The notes beneath the pieces are model-generated. The model was given only the letters and a program-made list of their open reading frames with translations, had not been told where the DNA came from and made no database searches. Shown in pieces: positions 55,721 through 64,000 of a stretch of DNA of 64,000 nucleotides. Both the position numbers and the translations under genes were made by a program. The stretch spans positions 372,001 to 436,000 of the forward strand of contig QNQO01000546.1 of assembly GCA_003290165.1 (NCBI GenBank). The letters run 5' to 3'. The stretch is from Berberis thunbergii (taxonomy: Eukaryota; Streptophyta; Magnoliopsida; Ranunculales; Berberidaceae). How positions within the stretch are numbered: position 1 is the first letter of the stretch; each line of letters starts with the position of its first letter.

Positions 55721-56569
55721 GACGACTCGAGGAAATTCATCAGAATGCCAGACAAATAGCTCAAAGGAAAGGAAAAAACAGACACCACTACGGGATCGAA
55801 AAAACAGCCCGGATAACTAATATATGCCCACATTGCATGGCTGGAAGAAACAAAACGATCAACCCAACTGAATAAGTAGCCAGAAACATCTCCCACTCGA
55901 GTCGATTTATATCGAAGTAAGAGTATTAACGCCAAACGAAACCAAACATTTTACCAATGTAAGAACATGGAGTTACATCAATCAACTAACACAATTTTAC
56001 TGACGGAAGCAAGCCCGACCTAAATTACCAACGACAAAATTGACGACAGCAGACTCGATTAAACCTCGATAGTTGGTGCCGAACCCGGTGCAGATGTGAG
56101 CATGATTGGACAGTTTGGAGCTGATGTGAGCATGATCGGACAAATCAATACTACTCACCTACCGAATCAAAAAACACCCCGAGTCCATTAGTTACAATAA
56201 CATATCCAACGAACAGTGAAACATAACCAATAGCAAATTCGGCGACTGGAAAACATAGGCTATATGAGACAAAGCAACAAATACATAATTACTAACAATG
56301 TGAGGATCGACATCAACCAAACAAAGGTCTGAAAGACAAAGCAAATCACTCTTCAATCTAGCGTAACTTCTCAAGAAAAACAACCGTTAGGGTTGGTTAG
56401 AATATCAAGAGGGGAATATCAATAAAATTACAAATTTGGAATCCCCATCTTACGCATATACAACAGAATAAAGTCATCAAAACTCAGCCATACATAGCAA
56501 TCGGCCTAACAAGCCAAAAGAAATCAGGACACAAGTTGGATATATATAATAAACTTTTGGTCTGATCAG
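55721..56569 (+). other. Spacer of element C, no protease or pol seen
   Basis: Sequence degrades after gag. A 26-bp phrase with gcagatgtgagcatgattgg and its near copy (56091-56140) is duplicated. No retropepsin or RT motif is visible. Confidence 0.5.
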
Positions 56570-57740
56570 CAACAAAGTAAAAGTTGGACGAACGAGTCTA
56601 CTTAATTCAGAGAGCTTCAGGTTGACCAATACATCGAACCAATAAAGTAAAAGTCGGACAAACAAGTCAACTTAATTAAAAGGCAACTTCGGGTTGACTA
56701 GTACGTCAAACCAACAAAGTAAGAGTTGGATGAACGAGTCAACTTAATTTAGAAAGCTTCAGGTTGACCAGTACGTCAAACCAACGAAGTAAAAGTTAGA
56801 CAAACAAGTCTACTTAGTTAAAAAATAGCTTCGGGGTTGACTACTTCAAATCAACGATGTAAGAGTTGGACGAATGAGTCAACTTAATTAAGAAAGCTTC
56901 GGTCGATTAGTACATCGAACCAACGAAGTAAAAGATGGACAAACAAGTCAACTTAAATAAAAAGCAACTTCGGGTTGACCAGTATGTCAACCAACGGAGT
57001 AAGAGTTGGACGAATAAGCCAACTTAACTGAGAAAGCTTCAGGTCGACAAGTACGTTGAACCAACAAAGTAAAAGTAAGACAAACAAGTAAACTTAGTTA
57101 AAAAATAGTTTTTTTTTGCTTGACTATGTCAAACCAACAAACTAAAAGTTGACGAACAAGTAAACTTAATTCAGAAAGCTTCGGGTCGACTAGTACGTTG
57201 GACCAACAAAGTAAAAGTTGGACAAACAAGTCAACTTAATTGAAAGAAAGCTTCAGGTTAACCAGTACGTCAAACCAACGAAGAAGAATTGGACGAACGA
57301 TTCAACTTAACTCAGAAAACTTTAGGTCGACCAGTACATCTAACCAACGAAGTAAAAGTTGGACAAACAAGTCAGCTTAGTCAAAAAACAACTTCGGGTT
57401 GACTAGTATGTTGGACCAATGAAGTAAAATTTAGACAAACAAGTCAACTTAGTTAAAAAGTAGCTTCGGGTTGACTACGTCAAACCAACGAATTAAGAGT
57501 TGGACAAACAAGTCAACTTAATTAAAAAGGCTACAGGTCGACCGATATGTCAAACCAACAAAGTGAAAGTTTGGCAAACATGTCAACTTAGTTAAAGAAC
57601 AACTACTGGTCGACTAGTACAACAAGCAAACTTTTTCACAAAACTTTGGGACAACCAATGCAAAGTAAAAGTCGAGACGAAAAAGTCAACTTTCTCGAGT
57701 AAGCTCCAATACATCAAGAAGAAGGGATAAAGTCAACCCA
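56570..57740 (+). repeat. Dimeric (~70-bp) tandem array in element C
   Basis: About 16 monomers of ~70 bp. Two monomer types alternate: type 1 reads gacgaacgagtcaacttaat and then agaaagcttcagg; type 2 reads gacaaacaagtcaacttaat and then aaaaagcaacttcggg. Marker ttgacc/tcgac positions at about 56622, 56694, 56764, 56837, 56903, 56974 and 57043 give spacings of 66-73 bp, and the true period is the ~141-bp dimer. Alternation weakens in the last third, where type 2 follows type 2. Its position matches the 128-bp arrays of A and B but the sequence is unrelated. Confidence 0.92.
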
Positions 57741-57933
57741 TTTTGAGGTAACTAATGCGTCAAAGCACGTAAATAACCATGAGGGAATTCGAGTCAAGAA
57801 AGTCCGACATGCAACTCAGCAACTACGACTACTCTAAAAAGGAACAAGCAACACACAACGAGTCGACAAAATAAATTATGAAAACATGCAAGTAAGAATA
57901 CTAAGAAGGGAAGATCTTTTTTTTAATAACATT
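57741..57933 (+). other. Spacer between array and antisense ORF, element C
   Basis: Nothing recognised. Confidence 0.4.
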
Positions 57934-60356
57934 ACTATGTTGCATCTTGGGAAGAAGATGAAGGAGTAGGAGAGGAAATAAAGGCAACCACCACATCGTT
58001 TACAACATCATTTGCGGAAGAGGGCAAAGCTCTCTCTTCAAAAAAAGATAAGGAAACAATGGCCATTCAACCACTGGAGCGCTCGAATGGTCCGGGGCAC
58101 CTTCTTTACCGTTATCATCTTCGAAAGCTTAATCAACCAATTGGCGATAATTGGACAAATCCACACCGAGACCCTCGATATAATCAAGAAGCTCAACTCG
58201 TCCATCAACAACTCACTTCCAATCTTCAGCCTCCACAATGCGAAGCTTGTCTTTGGCAGTAGCGAGTTCATTTTTTGCCATAATAAGTTGTCCCTTAGCA
58301 GTGGTAAGCATAACGACAGTATCTGCCTTGACCTTGTCAAGTGCAATAGTCAAATGTTCCACCCATTTCTTAGCAATATCATGATTGAAAGATTGTTCAA
58401 TCGCAGCACATGAAGCCTCATCATAAGATGCATTTTCGACGGATAGCTCATTTTCCACATCATGTGAACGAGCACAAACCCCTTCCAACTTGGCCCTCAG
58501 GGACTTGGAGCTCAACTGCAGACTTATCCATGCACTTTTCTCTTTGATCAACTAGTTTCGAGCAACCTCAACAGTTTTCTCTGACTCTGCGCATTGTGCT
58601 TTCAACATGTCGAATTGAGAAAGGATGTGAGAAAATAACAACAACAGTGCTGCCAAGTTTCTCTCCAAAGAATCCACCTGATCACGACCAACTCGGTAAA
58701 CCGAGCCCATAACCCCTGCATAAGTGAGATGATTCATCCCGTCCATGATCTGTTGAAGACCATAATCAAGATGAGCGCTTGGATCCAATATGAGCATCGA
58801 AGGTCTTTCCACCGACAGCCGGTGCCATTCATTTATCAGCTTGCACGCACCATCTTGCACTTCTAGCTTAGTGAACCAGTAAAACTTGTTATCTGACTTG
58901 ATATGGATATCTTTGGAGCTAGGATTAGTCCAATTAACTCATGGATGAAGAACACGGGGGTTCAAAAGCACAAAGGAACCACCCCCAACAGCTGGAAGGG
59001 CAGGCGGAACAACAATGACAACGAAAAAATCCACTCTTGCCTTCCCGACGCTGAGCAACCATAACAGGAACATGACTAGTCCTGGTAGTAGGAGAAGGAG
59101 AGTCCAACCGAGTGGGAGAAGAAACTAAGAATTTGGCCGTACCACTAACGTTAATAGAATGAGAAAGAGGAGAAAGAACTTTGAAAATCTGACCACTACC
59201 GACAACCTCTTTAGATTGGTCCACCGTTAACTAGAGCATATTGTCATTAATAGCCTGAGGATCATCGTTAAACCAATATCGTCCAAGGATGAGTAGTCTC
59301 TTTCTCGCTCCTCTCCAACACCAGCCTCATCTCGTCAACCTCCTCGAGGGATGCACGATCCTCTTTAAGAACATCCTCGCAGGAAGGACTCTGACGAAAT
59401 GCAGTTTTCGTAACATCCTTATAAGAAGGACTTAGAGGAGATGCAATCCGAGCAGCGCCACGAGTAGAGAGTCGTTTCTTCCTCGAAACCCGACTAGGAT
59501 CTACCAACAATCGCCTCGATGGACTGATGAGCCTTGCAAGCTTCCTCTTACTGGAGGTCGGGCCTACGACATTAAAAAGAGCATCGAGATCCGTAATGTG
59601 CCTGTCCGAACTCACTTCCCAATCAATGATAGCACACTAACGCTAGTACGAGTAGCGCGAGCAGTGATTTCCTCAGCACGGGATTCAGTAAGTGAGGCCC
59701 ACTATGCTTCATTCATAGTGTACAAACCACTACGATCCAAGATATTCTTAGAGAGAAATGTTTTCATAGGGAACTCGAAAAGCTTCAGGAAATGGTTATT
59801 GACCCTCCGCTCCTCCGCAGTCAACTGTAGATCCTTCCGTTGTTGGGAACTCAAAATTAGAAGTAGCTAGAATTGACAGAAGCATAAAACCAGGACCTTG
59901 ACCAATCGCGGATGTAATCATTAAGCTTCATGAAATAGGCGGGAGAATGGAGGAAGCAGATATCCTTGGTCACCATCAGACCAACCACGAATGCAGAACC
60001 CTCACAGTCAAAGGAATGCCAGATAGAATAACCCTCGCATAAAAAGAAAATTTGACCCTCCCACCATTAGGACCCATTTGGGCAGGACGAATGCTCAAAA
60101 AGTCCAGATACTCCCAAAACAGCTGTGGAACTAGGAATCGAAAGCCAAAAGAAAACATGCACGGATATAGTCCAACGTACCTAGACCTTGGACAGCAAGG
60201 ACTGTCATTCTATCTAGGGAAAATAGTCTCGAGGTCTGGTGGAAAATTATAGTCAGAACAAAGGTTGTCCAACATCGCTTGAAAAGTTTTTTTGGGAGAA
60301 AAATAAACTTCACAAGTAACTAGCGGCTTACCGCTTAGTTTGTTGCCAATAGACAT
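57934..60356 (-). pseudogene. Antisense ORF (Transposase_28-like) of element C
   Basis: Minus-strand gene, start ATG at complement of 60354-60356 (MSIGNKLSGKPLVTCEVYFS...). The family core is seen as FRFLVPQLFWEYLDFLSIRP (about 60080-60140) then AQMGPNGGRVKFSFYARVIL, the equivalent of LQTGV.FPVL..LWEFLYFLGI in A and B. A middle basic/serine-rich part (59268-59615) and a coiled-coil C-terminal half (58213-58860: SLERNLAALLLLFSHILSQF, TAKGQLIMAKNELATAKDKL) follow, ending PSSSSQDAT at 57934. Sequence is clearly diverged from A and B. Several stops and shifts; the 77-bp intron could not be recognised here. Function unknown. Confidence 0.72.
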
Positions 60357-60673
60357 CATTAAAGAATGGATAAACATAGAGAACGAGGGAGACCGAGGAA
60401 GAAAAGAACCCTATTTTTAAAGATAGCGTAAATAGGGAAAACAAACCCATCACACCACATTTTTATAGAGCCAAGCAACGAAGAGACAACTTATGGGACA
60501 TCGTGTGAGATATGATGGCTATGTGAAATCCCAAAAATGTGTGCAAAAATGATGAGCGAGCAGGAAATGGAGTCACTAACCCTCCAAGAACTGCTGACAA
60601 CATTAAATATAAGTCAATGATGGAATTGAAAGACCAACCGTCACGAAGTTAGTAGCTACGTCAGCATGCCCAC

Positions 60674-60692
60674 TAACTAAGGGGGGAGTAGC
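60674..60692 (+). other. Polypurine tract region, element C
   Basis: taaggggggagtagc immediately before the 3' LTR, the same ...tagc end as A and B. Confidence 0.78.
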
Positions 60693-60880
60693 TGATGATA
60701 CATCAAAATAGACCGTCATCACAACCATACACGTGGCAAAAAAAATCCATTACTAGGATTTGGCGTCCCATATACTGGGCCAGCTCGTAAAACCCAAGAA
60801 GGTAAAGTGATCACAAAGGCCCAAACATGGCCCATTAAAGGAAGACGTAATTAAAAGCCAAATCCAAGCCCCCATGAATT
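60693..60880 (+). repeat. 3' LTR of element C, truncated
   Basis: Matches the first ~180 bp of the 5' LTR (tgatgatacatcaaaatag to ccatgaatt). Homology stops abruptly at 60880, so about 330 bp of LTR are missing. Confidence 0.88.
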
Positions 60881-61526
60881 ATAGTATTTGTTATGTTTAA
60901 TCTAGACAAATTAGTTGGACATGTAATTTTCATGGAAAAGTTTTTGGGTGTATTAGTCCAATATAACCCTCCATCCTTCATTTGATCAATGTTGAGCAAT
61001 GAAGAAGGCATGACCAAATGATGAGGGTGCGTACGACTTCATACTACAAATAAAATGTGTATGGTCGTGCCAACAACACTAGTGGAAGTGTCAAAGGCAC
61101 GACCCAACTACTAAGGTGGTATGCCAGAGGCATGACACAATAGCTGTGTTGACACGCTACAAGGAAATTGTATTGTCATGCCAACGACACGAGTAATACC
61201 AAGTATATGTAACAAGAGTAATAAGTTAATTATGGACTTGACGACTTATATCGAGTGTTTTTATTTTTTATTTTTTGCCCATGGCACTAGTTCTCGTATT
61301 TTTCATCAATAAAATGTGTACCTACACAACTAAAATAATTGAATTCTCATTTAAGAAAGCATGGGCAAAACAAACAAAGAATGATATATTAATGGGCCTT
61401 TTTGCTCAACTTACCTATTTGGTGTCATGTTGTGGATATCTTCAATAGGCTCATCAATATTAAAATTTTTGGTGTTGACTTTCACTAAGCAAGAAGTTTC
61501 TTAAAGTAAACTGCAAGTGTCAAATA

Positions 61527-61591
<65 letters not shown>

Positions 61592-62005
61592 GGCCGATGG
61601 GGTTGGCCAAACCTTTTATTACTTAAAATAGCATGGGGAGGATATAAAACCTAGCCAAAACAAATAGAACACTAATGATAAATCAGGGATAGTGCTATTT
61701 GGAAATATGACATCTAACTTCATATATCTTCAAATTAATTTGCTACATTATGGATTTTACCTCGTCCCCTATCTTTTTAACCATTAGTTTTTTCTATGAA
61801 AGACATTCAACACTATAATTGTTGTAGAATTATTAATTCAATTTGTACATAATTAATCGCCACCAAGCTAGATGAGCATTGGCTTACATAATCTAAGTGT
61901 GTTCTGAAACTAAGTCTTATGCCTAAGGAGGTGATGGTTATTGCATATGTGACATCCCAATTCCCATGGTCGAGGGCGAAGATGTGCATGTTCCACATGC
62001 ACGTA
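60881..62005. other. Unassigned DNA between element C and the CACTA element
   Basis: No gene recognised. 61030-61200 has repeated short phrases such as gtcgtgcc, ggcacgac and gtcatgccaacgacac, loosely arranged as direct and inverted copies; these may be the subterminal region of an unidentified element. It includes an (AT)n tract. Confidence 0.4.
61531..61587. repeat. (TA)n microsatellite
   Basis: About 57 bp of uninterrupted ta repeat. Confidence 0.95.
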
Positions 62006-62039
62006 CACTACACCAAAAGGCCATTTTAGTTACAGGGAG

Positions 62040-62215
62040 GTGGCCACGGCTCTAAACTGTTGGTTTATTTGCCACGGCTAAAAACCGTGGCTATAACGGT
62101 CAACGGTTTAAAACCGTGGCTAATAAAATAAAATCGTTTACCCCAAAAAAAGTTGCAACGGTTTAAAACCGTGGCTATATCTGCCCACGGTTTAAAACCG
62201 TAGCTATAGAAATAA
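62040..62215. repeat. Palindromic subterminal repeats of the CACTA element
   Basis: Five to six copies of an ~12-20 bp motif around acggtttaaaaccgtggcta (about 62052, 62075, 62102, 62157 and 62190). cggtttaaaaccg is itself a perfect 13-base palindrome around a central base. These are the expected binding sites for the element's own DNA-binding protein. Confidence 0.85.
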
Positions 62216-62224
62216 CTTTCGCAC

Positions 62225-62500
62225 TTTAATTGGAGGGAGAAGTTTCGCGCTTTGGCGAAAAAAATTGGGGAAAAACACAGTGGAGAGGAGACTGAGCTTT
62301 GGCGAAACAATTTGGGGGAAAAATAGACAGTGGAGAGGAGAGCAGTTACAGTGGAGAGGAGGGAGCAGTTTCGCGCTTTGGTGAGGAGGAGAGATCGAGG
62401 AGCAGAGGAGAGATCGACGAGCTTGAAAATCAGAGTCAGAGAAAGGTTTGGCACAGAGGAGAGATCGAGGAGCTTGAAAATCAGAGTCAGAGAGAGCTTG
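62225..62500 (+). repeat. Local purine-rich tandem duplications in the CACTA element
   Basis: ttcgcgctttgg(c/t)ga recurs at about 62247, 62296 and 62369; acagtggagagga at about 62278, 62328 and 62348; and gagatcgaggagcttgaaaa plus cagagtcagag at about 62391-62493. Overlapping short ORFs here (for example 62299-62544) are products of the repeats. Confidence 0.7.
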
Positions 62501-64000
62501 AAAATTTCAGGGTTTGGTTTCGCCTCCTTCCATTTTCATTTTAGGGTTCCTTAGAAAATCAGAGTCAAAGGGTTCATTTTAGGGTTTCTAAATCTAGATT
62601 TTTTTATTTAGAGGTTTTGAATCTCTAGGGTTCGAATTGAAATATGTCATCCTATTTACTTTTGCTTTTTTTTGGACAAGTCTATTGTTTAGAACAAGTA
62701 GTGGTTGCACACTGTGTGGCTATTACATGCACAAGATACTTGCAGCGTTTTAGTTGCATAATTCTTCAAAAATATTAGCAGTTTTCTTTGTTAATGTATG
62801 GTTTGCTTGACAAATTTGATGTGCGTGGTCCTGTTGATTTCCCCCCCTTATTGTTACTTGGAGTTGGAACATGGTCGCAATAATGTATCGTAGCTTGAAT
62901 GGGAATTTTGTTAATAACCTCCATTTGGTGATCATTGCTTTGTATAGATAATGGAATTTGGATGGGATTGGTATGAATGTGCAATATAACAGGCACTCAT
63001 GGTGTAAAATTAGTGAGATCTGAAAACATTTCAATCACCATTTAGAGCGTACTAGAAGAGTATCTCTCAAGTCCTGCATATTCAGGTTAGGTTCATATAC
63101 AAAATGAAACATGAAGTAGGAATGTAAAATGTCTTCAATGTTTGCCTGAAGATGAGAATAGTCAAATTGTTGTAATGTATCAAATTGTTGTAATGTAGCA
63201 CAGTTTTTTGAAGCATATTGATTGTTGGCATGTAAAAGGAAAGTGGATGAAAGCATCCAATACTTTCAGATATAACTTGTGAATAGTTGTTTGTGTAGAC
63301 CTACATAATTTTGTAATGCCATTATTTAAGAAAGAGACTTGTGCCAAGACGTCCATACAAGTGTTCTGATAAGATGACATTTCCTCAGTTTTTAGTTTCT
63401 CAAATTTGTAAATATATTATTTATTTGTTTCTGCATAGTTAAGGGATATTTGGGTTGGAGGAGAGAGAGTTTGGTAAAGAGGATGTAATGTCGTGTTAGT
63501 TTTGTTCTTATTCCTTATCAGCTAAAATTGGGTTCCTTATTAATATTTGGGTTCATTGAAGAATTCTTGTCATTTTTGTTGTTGTTGTAGACGTGCAGTT
63601 GTTGTCATTGAGCATTCGTATTTCAATCAAGAAGCCTCAACTCAAAGAGAAAACACGTTTTGATTTTAATACCTAACTAATAAGACATGTAATGGTTTAC
63701 TGGCAAGGAAAAATATATGGTGACTAAGCTAAATTGAACAACTAGAATCATCTTGGATGCATAACCTGAAACTTGTGCATACCGTTTTAACTAGAGATGA
63801 AAGAAAGGATGGATGAGCATGCAAGAAAAAACTCATCAAAAGTAAAATCTAATACTTTATGTGCTAGAACCTGCTGCTCATGTCCATGCTTCCTAAGGAT
63901 GATGCAGATGAACCTATTTATAATATATGTTTTTGTATGTTTGTTTTCGTTATAATTTTTGTTACCTATTTATAATCTCTATTACTCTCTGTTTTTGGTA

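Larger units (their letters stand above)
43450..60880 (+). mobile_element. Tat-like non-autonomous element C, split by element D
   Basis: 5' LTR 43450-43968, primer site, gag in two pieces (44063-44465 and 54691-55720) separated by the Athila-like element D, dimeric tandem array (56570-57740), antisense ORF (57934-60356, minus strand), purine tract, truncated 3' LTR (60693-60880). LTR starts (TGATGATACATC) and the overall layout parallel elements A and B, but the LTR body and array sequences differ, so it is a related but separate family. No protease or pol domain is convincing. Confidence 0.9.
62006..64000 (+). mobile_element. 5' end of a CACTA (En/Spm) transposon, running off the window
   Basis: Begins CACTACACCAAAAGGCC, the canonical CACTA terminal inverted repeat, preceded by gta as a possible 3-bp target duplication. 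A subterminal repeat cluster follows (62040-62215). The interior has repeated aatcagagtcagag(a) phrases (62420-62500) and no recognisable transposase before the window ends. The opposite end was not found, so the length is unknown. Confidence 0.75.

Overview
This 64 kb window is nuclear DNA from a flowering plant, most likely a eudicot. It is AT-rich and gene-poor, and is built almost entirely of decayed, nested LTR retrotransposons plus several DNA transposons. The only convincing host gene is a short 5' stub of a VAD1-like GRAM-domain gene on the minus strand (12174-12521). Signs of a plant are the Tat-, Athila- and Tekay-type Gypsy elements, a Copia element with a UBN2-type gag, hAT, CACTA and Mutator-like ends, and plant-type GT-AG introns.

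Layout. 1-9474: Tat-like element A (plus strand; its 5' LTR begins before the window), with a 617-bp hAT relic inside. 9475-16191: host-like DNA with LINE and F-box-like remnants, a 1.16-kb hAT element with a perfect 8-bp target duplication, the VAD1-like exons, a 200-bp hairpin MITE and other small repeats. 16192-42156: an old Copia element broken by two insertions, a Tekay chromovirus (18404-28630, target duplication ggcaa) in gag, and Tat-like element B (30996-40034, minus strand, target duplication ataat) between the integrase and reverse transcriptase regions. 42157-43449: spacer with tandem repeats. 43450-60880: Tat-like element C, split in its gag by an Athila-like element D (44466-54685, target duplication gactc). 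60881-62005: unassigned. 62006 to the end: the start of a CACTA element with palindromic subterminal repeats.

How the parts work together. Elements A, B and C share one architecture: LTR, gag (with protease in A and B), a tandem-repeat array, a long antisense ORF resembling the 'putative gypsy type transposon' (Transposase_28) family, polypurine tract, LTR. None shows reverse transcriptase, RNase H or integrase. They look like a non-autonomous Tat lineage that must borrow pol in trans but kept an antisense gene. In A and B that antisense gene carries a clear 77-bp GT-AG intron at the same codon; it can be spliced only from the antisense transcript. Element D is likewise an Athila-type gag-protease element without pol. 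Only the Tekay and Copia elements show pol domains, and both are broken by stops and frameshifts. No intact, expressible mobile element was seen.
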